Positions 9,295 through 20,445 of a stretch of DNA of 64,000 bases are shown here, one piece after another (the stretch's first letter is position 1; each line of letters opens with the position of its first letter). The position numbers and the translations under genes were made by a program. The DNA is from Vibrio proteolyticus NBRC 13287 (GTDB lineage: Bacteria; Pseudomonadota; Gammaproteobacteria; Enterobacterales; Vibrionaceae), in contig NZ_BATJ01000002.1 of the NCBI RefSeq assembly GCF_000467125.1, forward strand, positions 62,001-126,000. The letters are read 5' to 3'. The notes under the pieces are model-generated. The model saw only the letters and a program-made list of their open reading frames with translations. It did no database searches and was not told where the DNA came from.

Positions 9295-11061
9295 GTGACT
9301 ATTCCAGTTCGTGAATTTGATGCCGTTGTAATCGGCGCTGGTGGTGCAGGTATGCGTGCTGCACTGCAAATTTCTGAGCAGGGCCTGACTTGTGCACTGC
9401 TGTCCAAAGTGTTCCCGACTCGCTCCCACACAGTGTCTGCGCAAGGTGGTATCACGGTTGCTCTGGGCAACTCGCATAAAGATAACTGGCAGTGGCACAT
9501 GTACGACACGGTTAAAGGTTCTGATTACATCGGTGATCAGAACGCCATCGAATACATGTGTAAAAACGGCCCTGAGTCGGTAATTGAGCTCGAAAAAATG
9601 GGTTTGCCGTTTTCGCGTTTTGACAATGGTAGCATCTATCAGCGTCCTTTCGGCGGTCAGTCGAAAGAGTTTGGTGGTGAACAGGCAGCTCGTACTGCGG
9701 CTGCGGCGGACCGTACTGGTCATGCGTTGCTGCACACGCTTTACCAACAAAACGTCAAACACAAAACCACGATTTTTTCTGAGTGGTATGCATTGGATCT
9801 GGTGAAGAACCAGGACGGTGCCGTGATGGGTTGTACTGCGCTTTGCATGGAAACCGGTGAAATCTGTTACTTCAAGTCGAAAGCGACGGTATTGGCAACC
9901 GGTGGTGCAGGCCGTATTTACGCCTCGACCACTAATGCCCACATCAATACCGGTGATGGTGTTGGTATGGCATTGCGCGCAGGCGTACCAATGCAAGACA
10001 TGGAAATGTGGCAGTTCCACCCAACGGGCATTGCCGGAGCTGGGGTTCTGGTTACGGAAGGGTGTCGTGGTGAAGGTGGTTACCTGCTGAACAAAGACGG
10101 TGAGCGTTTCATGGAACGTTACGCACCTAACGCCAAAGACCTGGCTGGTCGTGACGTGGTGGCGCGTTCGATGATGATTGAAATCCGTGAAGGTCGTGGC
10201 TGCGATGGCCCATGGGGTCCACACATTAAGCTGAAATTGGATCACTTGGGTAAAGATGTCCTAGAGTCGCGTCTTCCAGGCATCTGTGAGTTATCTCGGA
10301 CCTTTGCACACGTGGATCCTGTGAAGGAGCCGATTCCGGTTATTCCAACCTGTCACTACATGATGGGCGGTGTACCCACTCAGGTCTCTGGTCAGGCGAT
10401 TAAGCAAACCACATCCGGTCAGGATGTCGAAGTACAAGGCCTGTATGCCTGTGGTGAGATTGCTTCTGTGTCAGTACACGGCGCCAACCGTCTGGGCGGC
10501 AACTCGCTGCTCGACTTAGTGGTGTTTGGCCGTGCAACCGGTCTGCACCTGGGTGAAACGCTGGCGGCGCAAGCCGAAGCGCGTCCGGCGACGGAGTCGG
10601 ATATCGAAGCCTCTCTGGCTCGTACCATGCGCTGGGAAAACAGCACAGGTGGTGAAGATCCGGTTGAAATCCGCAAAGATCTGCAACGCTGCATGCAAAA
10701 CAGCTTCTCGGTTTTCCGTGAAGGTGATGCCATGGCAACTGGTCTGGAAGAGTTGAGAGTGATCCGTGAGCGTCTGAAAAACGCACACCTGGCGGACAAA
10801 TCTCAGGAGTTCAATACCCAGCGCGTTGAGTGTCTGGAACTGGATAACCTGATGGAAACCGCTTTCTCGACGGCGGTAGCGGCAAACTATCGTACCGAGA
10901 GCCGCGGTGCACACGCACGTTTTGACTACCCAGAGCGTGATGATGAAAATTGGCTGTGCCACTCTATCTACAACCCGGAAACGGAATCGATGAACAAGCG
11001 TGATGTGAACATGACGCCAGTGCATCGTGAAGCTTTCCCGCCGAAAGTACGTACTTACTAA
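9295..11061 (+). CDS. sdhA: Succinate dehydrogenase flavoprotein subunit
   Basis: Catalytic FAD subunit that oxidises succinate to fumarate. The N-terminal dinucleotide-binding motif is [14 protein letters not shown]45, in [12 protein letters not shown], is the covalent FAD attachment residue, at the same number as in E. coli. The 588-aa length matches exactly. It begins with GTG directly after the sdhD stop, consistent with coupled translation. Confidence 0.98.
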   Translation: MTIPVREFDAVVIGAGGAGMRAALQISEQGLTCALLSKVFPTRSHTVSAQGGITVALGNSHKDNWQWHMYDTVKGSDYIGDQNAIEYMCKNGPESVIELEKMGLPFSRFDNGSIYQRPFGGQSKEFGGEQAARTAAAADRTGHALLHTLYQQNVKHKTTIFSEWYALDLVKNQDGAVMGCTALCMETGEICYFKSKATVLATGGAGRIYASTTNAHINTGDGVGMALRAGVPMQDMEMWQFHPTGIAGAGVLVTEGCRGEGGYLLNKDGERFMERYAPNAKDLAGRDVVARSMMIEIREGRGCDGPWGPHIKLKLDHLGKDVLESRLPGICELSRTFAHVDPVKEPIPVIPTCHYMMGGVPTQVSGQAIKQTTSGQDVEVQGLYACGEIASVSVHGANRLGGNSLLDLVVFGRATGLHLGETLAAQAEARPATESDIEASLARTMRWENSTGGEDPVEIRKDLQRCMQNSFSVFREGDAMATGLEELRVIRERLKNAHLADKSQEFNTQRVECLELDNLMETAFSTAVAANYRTESRGAHARFDYPERDDENWLCHSIYNPETESMNKRDVNMTPVHREAFPPKVRTY

Positions 11062-11076
11062 GGGAGGTATTGAACA

Positions 11077-11787
11077 ATGAAACTGAACTTCTCTTTGTAT
11101 CGTTACAATCCGGATGTGGATAACAAACCTTACATGAAAGATTACACCCTAGAAGTGGACGAAGGGTCGGACATGATGGTGTTGGATGCGCTTATTTCGT
11201 TGAAAGAGCAGGATCCTAGCATTGCATTCCGTCGTTCTTGCCGTGAAGGGGTATGTGGTTCTGACGGGCTGAACATGAATGGCAAAAATGGCCTGGCTTG
11301 TATCACGCCTCTGTCGGCGCTGAAAGGCGACAAGATTGTGATTCGTCCTCTGCCTGGATTGCCTGTGGTTCGTGATCTGATCGTTGACATGACGCAGTTC
11401 TACGATAACTATGCGAAAGTTAAACCTTTCTTGATTGATGATGGCGCATTACCGCCATCAAGAGAGAACTTGCAATCTCCAGAAGAACGTGCGCATTTGG
11501 ATGGTTTGTATGAATGTATTATGTGTGCGTGTTGTACGACATCCTGCCCATCGTTCTGGTGGAATCCGGACAAGTTCATCGGCCCAGCAGGACTTCTGGC
11601 TGCGTATCGCTGGTTGATTGACAGCCGTGATACTGCAACAGACGAACGTTTGTCTGATCTTGATGATGCTTTCAGCGTTTTTCGTTGCCACGGCATCATG
11701 AACTGTGTCAGTGTTTGTCCTAAGGGACTGAACCCGACGAAAGCCATTGGTCATATTAAGACCATGTTGGTGAACCGCTCGGTGTAA
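11077..11787 (+). CDS. sdhB: Succinate dehydrogenase iron-sulfur subunit
   Basis: Carries electrons from FAD to quinone through three Fe-S clusters. The [2Fe-2S] ligands C55, C60, D63 and C75 match E. coli numbering. CIMCACCTTSCP and CHGIMNCVSVCPKG supply the [4Fe-4S] and [3Fe-4S] ligands. It is 236 aa. A GGGAGG site precedes the ATG at 11077, 15 bases after sdhA. It is the last gene of sdhCDAB. Confidence 0.98.
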   Translation: MKLNFSLYRYNPDVDNKPYMKDYTLEVDEGSDMMVLDALISLKEQDPSIAFRRSCREGVCGSDGLNMNGKNGLACITPLSALKGDKIVIRPLPGLPVVRDLIVDMTQFYDNYAKVKPFLIDDGALPPSRENLQSPEERAHLDGLYECIMCACCTTSCPSFWWNPDKFIGPAGLLAAYRWLIDSRDTATDERLSDLDDAFSVFRCHGIMNCVSVCPKGLNPTKAIGHIKTMLVNRSV

Positions 11788-11802
11788 AGTAACAACAAAA
11801 TT

Positions 11803-11831
11803 GCCGGCTCTGCCTCTGGGTGGAAGCCGGC
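11803..11831 (+). terminator. Hairpin between sdhB and sucA (possible attenuator)
   Basis: GCCGGCT pairs with AGCCGGC across a 15-base loop, 16 bases after sdhB. The following tract is only CTTTAAT, so termination is probably partial, letting some sdh transcripts continue into suc. Confidence 0.5.
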
Positions 11832-11888
11832 CTTTAATAGCTCGGCGTAGACCGAAGCAAACGTGAAAACTACTGGTTAAGGGAAAAT

Positions 11889-14699
11889 ATGCAAAACGGC
11901 GTGATGAAGGCATGGCTCGAGTCTTCACACTTGGCTGGCGCCAATGCAACTTATGTAGAAGAACTCTACGAACTGTATCTAAGTGATCCCGATCTGGTAA
12001 GTGAGGAGTGGAAACGTGTTTTTGACGGCTTACCTGTAAACTCGAAAGAGACAACAGAACAACCGCATTCACGTGTCCGTGACTACTTCCGACGACTCGC
12101 TCAAGAGACAAAGCATTACAGTGTCCAAGTTAGTGATCCTGATGTCGATGCAAAGCAAGTAAAAGTACTTCAGCTTATCAATGCGTACCGCTTTCGCGGT
12201 CACGAAGCAGCTGAATTAGACCCTCTGGGAATCTGGAAACGCCCTCCTGTGGCTGAACTCGATCCAGCATTCCACAATCTCACCGAAGACGATTACGAAG
12301 AAACTTTCAACGTAGGTTCTTTTGCCATCGGGCAAGACACTATGCGACTGAAAGACATTCATTCTGCTCTTCAGAAAATCTACTGCGGCTCCGTTGGTGC
12401 AGAATACATGCACATTACCGACACTGAACAGAAGCGCTGGATTCAGCAGCGTCTGGAACCGGTTGTGGGTCAGCCGTCGTTTGATAATGATCACAAGCGT
12501 ACTTTCCTTGAAGAGCTGACTGCGGCGGAAGGTCTGGAACGTTACCTCGGGGCCAAATTCCCTGGTGCAAAACGTTTCTCACTGGAAGGCGGTGATGCTC
12601 TTATCCCAATGACCAAAGAACTGATTCGTCACGCTGGCAACACGGGTATGCGCGAAGTCGTGATTGGTATGGCGCACCGTGGTCGTCTGAACATGCTGGT
12701 GAACGTACTGGGTAAACGTCCGCAGGATCTGTTTGACGAATTTGCCGGCAAACACGATGAAACCTGGGGAACGGGTGATGTGAAGTACCATCAGGGCTTC
12801 TCAGCAGACTTCGCTACCCCTGGCGGTAATGTGCACTTGGCACTGGCGTTTAACCCGTCGCACCTCGAGATCGTTAACCCGGTGGTGATCGGTTCAGTAC
12901 GAGCCCGTCAAGATCGCTTGGGCGATAAAGACGGCAGCCGTGTACTGCCTATCACGATTCACGGTGATTCTGCGATTGCTGGTCAGGGTGTGGTGGCAGA
13001 GACGTTCAATATGTCTCAGGCTCGTGGTTTCCAGGTAGGCGGTACCGTGCGTATTGTGGTTAATAACCAGGTTGGTTTTACCACCTCCAATCCTCGTGAT
13101 ACCCGCTCAACCATGTACTGTACTGACATCGCGAAGATGGTTCAGGCGCCGATTTTCCACGTGAACTCAGATGATCCGGAAGCGGTCGCGTTTGTGACGC
13201 GTCTGGCGCTGGATTACCGCAACGAATTCAAGCGTGATGTGGTTATTGACCTGGTGTGTTACCGCCGTCATGGTCACAACGAAGCGGACGAGCCGAACGC
13301 GACTCAGCCGTTGATGTACCAGAAAATCAAAAAACACCCGACGCCGCGTAAATTGTATGCCGACATTTTGATTGACCGCAATGAGTGTGACATCGAAACC
13401 GCGACGCAACTGGTGAACGAATATCGCGACGCTCTGGACCACGGTGAAGTGGTGGTGAAAGAGTGGCGTCCGATGACGATGCATTCAGTCGACTGGTCTC
13501 CGTATCTGGGCCACGATTGGGACGAAGCATGGGCGAATCAGTTTGATCGCCAGCGTTTGCTGGAACTGGGTCAGCGTATTTGCCAATATCCGGAAAGTCA
13601 TAAGCTGCAAAGTCGCGTGAATAAGCTGTACAACGATCGTAAAGCGATGCTGACGGGTGAGAAACTGTTTGACTGGGGTATGGCTGAGACATTGGCTTAC
13701 GCCACGCTGGTTGATGAAGGCAAACGCATCCGTATTTCTGGTCAGGATTCAGGCCGTGGTACTTTCTTCCACCGCCATGCGGTACTGCATAACCAGGGTG
13801 ACGCCAGCACTTACATGCCTCTGGCAAATATTCACGACAAACAGGGACCATTCCAGGTATTTGACTCTGTTTTGTCAGAAGAAGCAGTATTGGCATTCGA
13901 ATACGGCTATGCCACGGCCGAGCCGGGTGGTCTGACCCTGTGGGAAGCGCAGTTTGGTGATTTCGCTAACGGTGCTCAAGTGGTTATCGACCAGTTCATT
14001 TCCTCCGGTGAGCAAAAATGGGCACGTTTGTGTGGTTTGACGATGCTGTTACCACATGGCTACGAAGGTCAGGGACCAGAGCACTCCTCTGCACGTCTTG
14101 AACGTTACCTTCAGTTGTGTGCGGAGCAAAACATGCAGGTGGTGGTTCCGTCGACACCAGCTCAGGTTTACCACATGATTCGTCGTCAGGTTGTGCGTCC
14201 AATGCGTCGTCCTCTGATCGTGATGTCTCCGAAGTCACTGCTGCGTCATCCATTGTGTACCTCAACACTGGAAGATTTGGCAGAAGGAACATTCCAGCCA
14301 GCGATCCCTGAAGTGGATAACCTGGACCCGACAAAAGTGAAACGCGTCGTATTTTGTGCAGGTAAGGTGTACTACGATCTGTTGGAGCAACGTCGCGCCA
14401 ACGAACAGGAAGATGTCGCAATTGTTCGTATCGAACAGCTGTATCCTTTCCCGTTGGACGATGTCAAAGCAGCGATTGCACAGTACACCAATGCGGTTGA
14501 CTACGTTTGGTGTCAGGAAGAGCCACAAAACCAAGGCGCCTGGTACTCGAGTCAACATAACTTCCGAGCGGCGATTCCTGCCGGTGCGGATCTTAAATAC
14601 GCGGGCCGCCCAGCCTCTGCTTCACCAGCAGTAGGTTATATGTCGGTACACTTGAAACAACAAAAAGCGTTGGTCGAAGACGCTCTGACCCTAGCTTAA
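11889..14699 (+). CDS. sucA: 2-oxoglutarate dehydrogenase E1 component
   Basis: Thiamine-diphosphate decarboxylase of the 2-oxoglutarate dehydrogenase complex. At 936 aa it is close to E. coli SucA (933). Conserved segments include the N-terminal E2-binding region, GMAHRGRLNMLVNVLGK, the HGDSAIAGQGVV TPP-binding region and GHNEADEP. AAGGGAAA precedes the ATG. The gene sits 101 bases after sdhB, in the gammaproteobacterial order sdhCDAB-sucABCD. Confidence 0.97.
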   Translation: MQNGVMKAWLESSHLAGANATYVEELYELYLSDPDLVSEEWKRVFDGLPVNSKETTEQPHSRVRDYFRRLAQETKHYSVQVSDPDVDAKQVKVLQLINAYRFRGHEAAELDPLGIWKRPPVAELDPAFHNLTEDDYEETFNVGSFAIGQDTMRLKDIHSALQKIYCGSVGAEYMHITDTEQKRWIQQRLEPVVGQPSFDNDHKRTFLEELTAAEGLERYLGAKFPGAKRFSLEGGDALIPMTKELIRHAGNTGMREVVIGMAHRGRLNMLVNVLGKRPQDLFDEFAGKHDETWGTGDVKYHQGFSADFATPGGNVHLALAFNPSHLEIVNPVVIGSVRARQDRLGDKDGSRVLPITIHGDSAIAGQGVVAETFNMSQARGFQVGGTVRIVVNNQVGFTTSNPRDTRSTMYCTDIAKMVQAPIFHVNSDDPEAVAFVTRLALDYRNEFKRDVVIDLVCYRRHGHNEADEPNATQPLMYQKIKKHPTPRKLYADILIDRNECDIETATQLVNEYRDALDHGEVVVKEWRPMTMHSVDWSPYLGHDWDEAWANQFDRQRLLELGQRICQYPESHKLQSRVNKLYNDRKAMLTGEKLFDWGMAETLAYATLVDEGKRIRISGQDSGRGTFFHRHAVLHNQGDASTYMPLANIHDKQGPFQVFDSVLSEEAVLAFEYGYATAEPGGLTLWEAQFGDFANGAQVVIDQFISSGEQKWARLCGLTMLLPHGYEGQGPEHSSARLERYLQLCAEQNMQVVVPSTPAQVYHMIRRQVVRPMRRPLIVMSPKSLLRHPLCTSTLEDLAEGTFQPAIPEVDNLDPTKVKRVVFCAGKVYYDLLEQRRANEQEDVAIVRIEQLYPFPLDDVKAAIAQYTNAVDYVWCQEEPQNQGAWYSSQHNFRAAIPAGADLKYAGRPASASPAVGYMSVHLKQQKALVEDALTLA

Positions 14700-14727
14700 G
14701 AACTAGAAGTAAAAGGAAGACACAGAT

Positions 14728-15939
14728 ATGACAGTTGAAATTCTGGTTCCAGATTTACCTGAATCAGTTGCCGACGCAACCGTAGCTACTTGGCACAAAC
14801 AACCAGGTGAAGCGGTCGCTCGTGATGAAGTAATCGTCGATATTGAAACCGACAAAGTTGTCCTGGAAGTTCCTGCACCTGAAGATGGTGTCCTGGAAGC
14901 GATTGTTGAAGCAGAAGGCGCTACCGTTCTGTCTAAACAACTGCTGGCTAAGTTGAAGCCAGGCGCGGTTGCGGGTGAACCTACAGCGGACACCACCGCA
15001 GAGTCAGAATCCTCGCCAGATAAACGTCACAAAGCTGCGCTGACCGAAGAGAGCAACGATGCGTTGAGTCCTGCGGTACGCCGCCTGCTGGCAGAGCATA
15101 ATCTGGACGCATCGCAAGTGAAAGGCACTGGTGTAGGTGGTCGTATCACGCGCGAAGACATCGATGCTTACCTTAAGAGCGCTCAATCAGGAGCGAAACA
15201 GGAAGCAGACAAAGGCGATATTCAGGTTCCAGCTGCTGCGCGCACTGAAAAACGTGTGCCGATGACTCGTCTGCGCAAGACGGTAGCCAACCGTCTGCTG
15301 GAAGCGAAAAACAGCACCGCGATGCTGACCACGTTTAACGAAGTCAACATGAAACCTATCATGGATCTGCGTAAGCAATACAAAGATCAGTTCGAAGAGC
15401 GCCACGGTATTCGTCTGGGCTTCATGTCTTTCTACGTGAAAGCGGTAACCGAAGCACTGAAACGTTACCCTGAAGTCAACGCATCCATTGATGGTGATGA
15501 CATTGTTTATCACAACTACTTTGACATCAGCATGGCGGTTTCCACACCACGTGGTCTGGTGACACCGGTACTGAAAGATTGCGATACGCTGGGTTTTGCT
15601 GAGATCGAGAAAGGCATCAAAGAGCTGGCTGTGAAGGGCCGTGATGGCAAGCTGACGGTTGATGAGCTGATGGGCGGTAACTTCACCATCACCAACGGCG
15701 GTGTGTTTGGTTCCCTGATGTCGACGCCAATCATCAACCCGCCACAGTCTGCGATTCTGGGTATGCACAAGATCCAGGAGCGTCCAATGGCGGTGAACGG
15801 TCAGGTTGAAATCCTACCGATGATGTACCTGGCGCTATCCTATGACCACCGTTTGATCGATGGTCGTGAATCCGTGGGCTTCCTGGTGACTATCAAGGAA
15901 CTGCTGGAAGATCCAACACGTCTGCTTCTGGACGTTTAA
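14728..15939 (+). CDS. sucB: 2-oxoglutarate dehydrogenase E2, dihydrolipoyl succinyltransferase
   Basis: Core of the 2-oxoglutarate dehydrogenase complex. It has an N-terminal lipoyl domain with K43 in ETDKVVLEV as the lipoylation site. A charged linker follows, then a peripheral-subunit-binding domain (about 105-145: [14 protein letters not shown]). The C-terminal acyltransferase core has catalytic H374 and D378 in SYDHRLIDG. It is 403 aa, 28 bases after sucA, with AAAGGAAG before the ATG. No E3 (lpd) gene is present here; E3 is usually encoded with the pyruvate dehydrogenase genes. Confidence 0.97.
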   Translation: MTVEILVPDLPESVADATVATWHKQPGEAVARDEVIVDIETDKVVLEVPAPEDGVLEAIVEAEGATVLSKQLLAKLKPGAVAGEPTADTTAESESSPDKRHKAALTEESNDALSPAVRRLLAEHNLDASQVKGTGVGGRITREDIDAYLKSAQSGAKQEADKGDIQVPAAARTEKRVPMTRLRKTVANRLLEAKNSTAMLTTFNEVNMKPIMDLRKQYKDQFEERHGIRLGFMSFYVKAVTEALKRYPEVNASIDGDDIVYHNYFDISMAVSTPRGLVTPVLKDCDTLGFAEIEKGIKELAVKGRDGKLTVDELMGGNFTITNGGVFGSLMSTPIINPPQSAILGMHKIQERPMAVNGQVEILPMMYLALSYDHRLIDGRESVGFLVTIKELLEDPTRLLLDV

Positions 15940-15949
15940 GGCGGAATTC

Positions 15950-15974
15950 AGGTGCCGGGTTTCCGGCACCTTTT
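15950..15974 (+). terminator. Hairpin terminator after sucB
   Basis: AGGTGCCGG, GTTT loop, CCGGCACCT, then TTT. It begins 11 bases past sucB. The 176-base gap before sucC may therefore contain a separate promoter. Confidence 0.8.
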
Positions 15975-16115
15975 CCACTGGAATGCTCAACTCCAGTGTG
16001 TTGCTGTTATCAGTGACAGCTTTTTAGAAGCACCCTACATACGTTTGGCGAAGCGCTTGCTTACGCCTTATGGAAATAATAAATCCCACAAGGGATAAAC
16101 AAACGGAATAACACA

Positions 16116-17282
16116 ATGAATTTGCATGAATACCAAGCCAAACAGCTGTTTGCAGAATTCGGTTTGCCTGTGCCGGAAGGCTACGCATGTGATACGCCAC
16201 AAGAAGCTTTTGAAGCCGCTGGCCGTATTACGACGGAGAAGAAAGTCGTTAAATGTCAGGTTCACGCTGGTGGACGTGGTAAAGCGGGCGGTGTTGAACT
16301 GCACGATACCAAAGATGGCGTGAAAGAGTTTGCGCAAAAGTGGTTGGGCAAAAACCTGGTTACTTACCAAACAGACGCGAATGGTCAGCCAGTCACAAAA
16401 ATCCTGGTAGAAGAAGCATCAAACATTGCCAACGAATTGTATCTGGGTGCGGTCGTTGACCGTGCTAGCCGTAAGATCGTTTTCATGGCTTCTACTGAAG
16501 GCGGTGTGGAAATCGAGAAAGTGGCGGAAGAAACGCCGGAGCTTATCCACAAAGCAGCCATCGACCCACTCGTAGGCCCTCAAGCTTACCAAGGCCGTGA
16601 ACTTGCGTTCAAACTGGGTCTTGTAGGCGATCAAATCAAACAATTCGTTAAGATCTTTATGGGTCTTGGCACTATGTTCGCTCAGTACGATCTGGCTCTG
16701 CTGGAGATCAACCCGCTGGTAGTGACTGGCGAAGGCAACCTGCTGTGTCTTGACGGTAAGATCAACATCGATTCAAACGCACTTTACCGTCAGCCTAAGC
16801 TACGTGAAATGCACGATCCATCGCAAGAAGATGAGCGTGAAGCGCACGCAGCTCAGTGGGAACTGAACTACGTAGCACTAGACGGTAACGTTGGCTGTAT
16901 GGTTAACGGTGCTGGCTTGGCAATGGGTACGATGGATATCGTCAACCTACACGGCGGCAAACCAGCTAACTTCCTCGATGTCGGTGGCGGTGCAACGAAA
17001 GAACGTGTGGCTGAAGCATTTAAGATCATCCTATCTGATGACAACGTGAAAGCAGTACTGGTAAACATCTTCGGCGGTATCGTACGTTGTGACATGATCG
17101 CAGAAGGGATTATTGGTGCGGTTAAAGAGGTAGGTGTAAACGTACCAGTTGTTGTTCGTCTAGAAGGTACTAACGCAGACCTAGGTCGCGAAGTTCTTGC
17201 TAATTCTGATGTTGATATCATTGCTGCTGAGTCGCTAACAGATGCTGCTCAGAAAGTTGTTGCTGCTGCGGAGGCTAAATAA
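16116..17282 (+). CDS. sucC: Succinyl-CoA synthetase beta subunit
   Basis: ATP-grasp subunit that, with SucD, makes succinate and ATP from succinyl-CoA. It begins [20 protein letters not shown] and is 388 aa, both as in E. coli. The GGRGKAGGV segment belongs to the nucleotide-binding domain. Its stop codon shares one base with the sucD start (TAATG), indicating translational coupling. Confidence 0.98.
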   Translation: MNLHEYQAKQLFAEFGLPVPEGYACDTPQEAFEAAGRITTEKKVVKCQVHAGGRGKAGGVELHDTKDGVKEFAQKWLGKNLVTYQTDANGQPVTKILVEEASNIANELYLGAVVDRASRKIVFMASTEGGVEIEKVAEETPELIHKAAIDPLVGPQAYQGRELAFKLGLVGDQIKQFVKIFMGLGTMFAQYDLALLEINPLVVTGEGNLLCLDGKINIDSNALYRQPKLREMHDPSQEDEREAHAAQWELNYVALDGNVGCMVNGAGLAMGTMDIVNLHGGKPANFLDVGGGATKERVAEAFKIILSDDNVKAVLVNIFGGIVRCDMIAEGIIGAVKEVGVNVPVVVRLEGTNADLGREVLANSDVDIIAAESLTDAAQKVVAAAEAK

Positions 17283-18154
17283 TGTCTGTATTAATTAACA
17301 AAGACACTAAAGTAATCTGTCAGGGTTTCACTGGTGGTCAAGGTACGTTCCACTCAGAGCAAGCTATCGCATACGGTACGCAAATGGTTGGTGGTGTGTC
17401 TCCAGGTAAAGGTGGCCAAACTCACCTAGGTCTACCTGTATTCAACACAGTTCGTGAAGCAGTCGAAGCAACTGGCGCAACAGCGACCGTCATCTACGTA
17501 CCAGCACCTTTCTGTAAAGATGCTATCCTGGAAGCGATTGACGCAGGTATCGAGCTGATCGTAACCATCACGGAAGGTATCCCTACAACAGATATGATCG
17601 ACGTAAAAGTGAAGCTAGAAGAAACTGGTGTTCGCATGATCGGTCCTAACTGTCCGGGTGTGATCACTCCTGATGAGTGTAAGATCGGTATCATGCCTGG
17701 TCACATCCACAAGAAAGGTAAAGTAGGTATCGTATCTCGCAGCGGTACACTTACTTACGAAGCAGTTAAGCAAACTACAGACGAAGGCTTCGGTCAGTCT
17801 ACGTGTGTTGGTATCGGTGGTGACCCAATCCCAGGTTCAAACTTCATCGACATCCTGAAACTGTTCCAGGAAGACCCAGAAACTGAAGCGATCGTCATGA
17901 TCGGTGAAATCGGTGGTACAGCAGAAGAAGAAGCGGCAGCGTTCATCAAAGAGCACGTGACTAAACCAGTTGTGTCTTATATCGCTGGTGTCACTGCGCC
18001 TCCTGGTAAGCGTATGGGCCATGCAGGTGCGATTATCTCTGGTGGTAAAGGGACTGCTGAAGACAAATTCGCTGCACTGGAAGCGGCTGGCGTTAAGACA
18101 GTAAAATCTCTGGCAGAGATTGGTAAAGGTCTGCGCGAAGTTACCGGTTGGTAA
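17282..18154 (+). CDS. sucD: Succinyl-CoA synthetase alpha subunit
   Basis: CoA-binding and phosphohistidine subunit. The active-site histidine is H247 in [12 protein letters not shown] (E. coli H246). The N-terminal Rossmann domain contains [16 protein letters not shown]. It is 290 aa. It ends the eight-gene sdhCDAB-sucABCD block and is followed by a strong terminator. Confidence 0.98.
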   Translation: MSVLINKDTKVICQGFTGGQGTFHSEQAIAYGTQMVGGVSPGKGGQTHLGLPVFNTVREAVEATGATATVIYVPAPFCKDAILEAIDAGIELIVTITEGIPTTDMIDVKVKLEETGVRMIGPNCPGVITPDECKIGIMPGHIHKKGKVGIVSRSGTLTYEAVKQTTDEGFGQSTCVGIGGDPIPGSNFIDILKLFQEDPETEAIVMIGEIGGTAEEEAAAFIKEHVTKPVVSYIAGVTAPPGKRMGHAGAIISGGKGTAEDKFAALEAAGVKTVKSLAEIGKGLREVTGW

Positions 18155-18178
18155 TTTGCCCTTCGATAAAGAATACCT

Positions 18179-18205
18179 AGCCCGGCGAATTGCCGGGCTT
18201 TTTTT
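18179..18205 (+). terminator. Terminator of sucCD
   Basis: AGCCCGGC, GAATT loop, GCCGGGCT and seven T. Confidence 0.93.
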
Positions 18206-18220
18206 GTTGGATGCAAAAAT

Positions 18221-18247
18221 AAAAACCGGCCTTAGTGGCCGGTTTTT
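18221..18247 (-). terminator. Terminator of the Na+/H+ antiporter gene
   Basis: AAAACCGGCC, five-base loop, GGCCGGTTTT. On the minus strand it lies 18 bases past the antiporter stop and is followed by T-rich sequence. It is separate from the sucD terminator 15 bases away. Confidence 0.88.
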
Positions 18248-18265
18248 CCATCAGCGCAGTGCTGG

Positions 18266-19591
18266 TTACAGCACCATCGCGGCTATCCAGCCGAAGATAA
18301 TGAGCGGGATGTTGTAGTGAATAAATGTCGGCACTACGGTTTCCCAAATATGTTCATGTTGTCCATCAGCATTGAGACCTGAAGTCGGTCCCAAAGTGGA
18401 GTCAGAGGCCGGAGAGCCTGCATCACCCAGTGCTGCTGCAGTACCTACCAGCGCGATGGTCGCCATAGGTGAGAATCCAAAAGCGATCGCCAGAGGCACA
18501 TAAATGGTGGCAATGATTGGTATGGTCGAGAAAGATGAACCGATACCCATGGTGACAAGAAGGCCCACGACCAGCATCAGTAATGCCGCCAACGGTTTAT
18601 TATCACCAATGCCGCCAGACAGCGCTTGTACCAGAGATTCGACGCCGCCGGTCTGTTTCATGACTGCCGCGAAACCTGCGGCGGAAATCATGATGAAACC
18701 GATCATCGCCATCATATGCACGCCTTTAGTAAAGACATCGTGAGTCTCTTTCCAGGCAATGACACCGCCGAAAGTGAACACCATGAATCCCGCCAGAGCG
18801 CCGATGATCATCGAGCCGGTGGTCAGTTGGACGGCCAGTGCTGCCACAATGCCCAGTGCCGCGATCAGGATGTGCTTTTTATTGATGTGGCTTGGCTCTG
18901 GGTCAACATGCGTCAGCGTGGTTTCTTTGTATTCGCGTGGCTTACGGTAGCTGAAGAAAATTGCGACCAGTAAGCCAAAAATCATTCCGGCGCCCGGCAG
19001 CAGCATGGCGGTCGGAACCTGGCTGGCGGTGACGTCTGCCAGGCCATTGTCACGGAGACTCTTGAGCAAAATGTTGTTAAGGAAAATCCCACCAAAGCCA
19101 ACGGGAAGGACCATGTAAGGAGTGATCAGACCAAAGGTCAGTGCGCAGGCAACCAAACGGCGGTCCAGCTTGAGTTTGGCAAACACGCCCAGCAGTGGTG
19201 GAATCAGAATAGGAATAAAGGCAATGTGGACCGGAATAACGTTTTGTGATGACATGGTGACCAGCACCAGGGCCACCAAAACGGCGTATTTCAGACCGGT
19301 CGTGGCGGCGCCACTTTCTTTGCCGTGGATGCGTTTGATTACGCTTTGAGCGAGCAAGTCAGTAATGCCGGATTTCGAAATCGCAACCGCAAAGGTTCCC
19401 AGCATGGCATAGCTTAACGCGATGGTGGCACCACCGCCCAGACCGCTTTCAAACGCGGCCACGGAATCGTTAAGGCTCATGCCGGAAACCAGGCCGCCGA
19501 CAATGGCACTGAATGTGAGGGCGACCACCACATTCACCCGCATCAGTGCCAGCAACAGCATGATACATACAGAAATGACAACAGGATTCAT
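18266..19591 (-). CDS. Na+/H+ antiporter family protein (NhaC-like/YuiF type)
   Basis: A 441-aa inner-membrane protein with 10-12 hydrophobic segments. The repeated glycine- and serine-rich loops ([40 protein letters not shown]) are those of the NhaC/YuiF branch of the ion transporter superfamily. Members exchange Na+ for H+, and some have been assigned amino-acid transport (YuiF as a histidine permease), so the substrate is not settled by sequence. It is monocistronic between rnt (same strand, upstream) and sucD (convergent). Confidence 0.8.
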   Translation of the reverse strand: MNPVVISVCIMLLLALMRVNVVVALTFSAIVGGLVSGMSLNDSVAAFESGLGGGATIALSYAMLGTFAVAISKSGITDLLAQSVIKRIHGKESGAATTGLKYAVLVALVLVTMSSQNVIPVHIAFIPILIPPLLGVFAKLKLDRRLVACALTFGLITPYMVLPVGFGGIFLNNILLKSLRDNGLADVTASQVPTAMLLPGAGMIFGLLVAIFFSYRKPREYKETTLTHVDPEPSHINKKHILIAALGIVAALAVQLTTGSMIIGALAGFMVFTFGGVIAWKETHDVFTKGVHMMAMIGFIMISAAGFAAVMKQTGGVESLVQALSGGIGDNKPLAALLMLVVGLLVTMGIGSSFSTIPIIATIYVPLAIAFGFSPMATIALVGTAAALGDAGSPASDSTLGPTSGLNADGQHEHIWETVVPTFIHYNIPLIIFGWIAAMVL

Positions 19592-19612
19592 AGTAATCTC
19601 GATAGGTTGTGT

Positions 19613-20272
19613 TTACTTATTATCGTTATTAGGTTCGTCAACGAGCGGCCAGCCACCGAGGGCTTTCCACTTATTCACTATGCCACAAAACAACTCAGCG
19701 GTCTTTTGAGTATCGTACAACGCTGAGTGAGCTTCTTTATTATCAAACTCCATCCCCGCTGCTTTACAGGCTTTGGCCAGAACGGTCTGACCGTACGCCA
19801 GGCCGCTTAAGGCGGCAGTATCAAACGTGGCAAAAGGATGGAATGGAACGCGTTTGAGTTTGCTGCGTTCACTGGCTGCCATCACAAAGCTGTGATCAAA
19901 GTTTGCGTTGTGTGCCACCATGATTGCGCGGCTACAGTTCGCGTCCTTCTGTTCTTTGCGAACCTGTTTATAGATCTCTTTGAGTGCTTCCGCTTCACTG
20001 ACCGCGCCACGCAGTGGACTGAACGGGTCGCGAATACCGTTAAACTCAAGAGCCTCTTTTTCCAGATTAGCACCTTCAAAAGGTTCGACGTGAAAATGAA
20101 TGGTTGACGCTGGATGGAGATCGCCATGCTCGTCCATTTTTAAGGTAACGGCACATATCTCAAGCAGAGCATCAGTTTGGGCATTAAACCCGGCGGTTTC
20201 GACATCGATAACGACCGGAAAATAGCCACGAAAACGTTTTTTTAGCGTCAATGCTTCATTTTGTTCAGTCAT
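19613..20272 (-). CDS. rnt: Ribonuclease T
   Basis: DEDD-family 3' to 5' exoribonuclease that trims the 3' ends of tRNA and other stable RNAs. Exo motifs visible are [10 protein letters not shown] (ExoI D and E), [10 protein letters not shown] (ExoII) and HSALYDT (ExoIII). I start at the ATG at 20272 ([19 protein letters not shown]), giving 219 aa. The open frame extends to 20323 but the extra 17 residues are not family-like. It is divergent from motY, an arrangement known in vibrios. Confidence 0.95.
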   Translation of the reverse strand: MTEQNEALTLKKRFRGYFPVVIDVETAGFNAQTDALLEICAVTLKMDEHGDLHPASTIHFHVEPFEGANLEKEALEFNGIRDPFSPLRGAVSEAEALKEIYKQVRKEQKDANCSRAIMVAHNANFDHSFVMAASERSKLKRVPFHPFATFDTAALSGLAYGQTVLAKACKAAGMEFDNKEAHSALYDTQKTAELFCGIVNKWKALGGWPLVDEPNNDNK

Positions 20273-20445
20273 GGGGGTCCAGGATTGTGTGACAGGGCAG
20301 GCATTATTACAGATAATCCACACGATAAAAACCAGCGCACGGCAGAAAACACCAAACTAATTGGCGCAGATTTTGCAGATTCATTTCAGACAAGATGTAA
20401 GCGGCAAGCCTTCGCCGCCCGTATATGGAAGAGAAGATCGAGAAC

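Noticed and set aside
9250..10245. 331-codon open frame antisense to sdhA
   Set aside because: It mirrors a highly conserved gene. The translation is His/Thr-rich shadow sequence with no family.
20324..20445. Flagellar sigma-28 promoter before motY
   Set aside because: TAAG and GCCGCCCG are present but three bases too close to fit TAAA-N15-GCCGATAA; not convincing.
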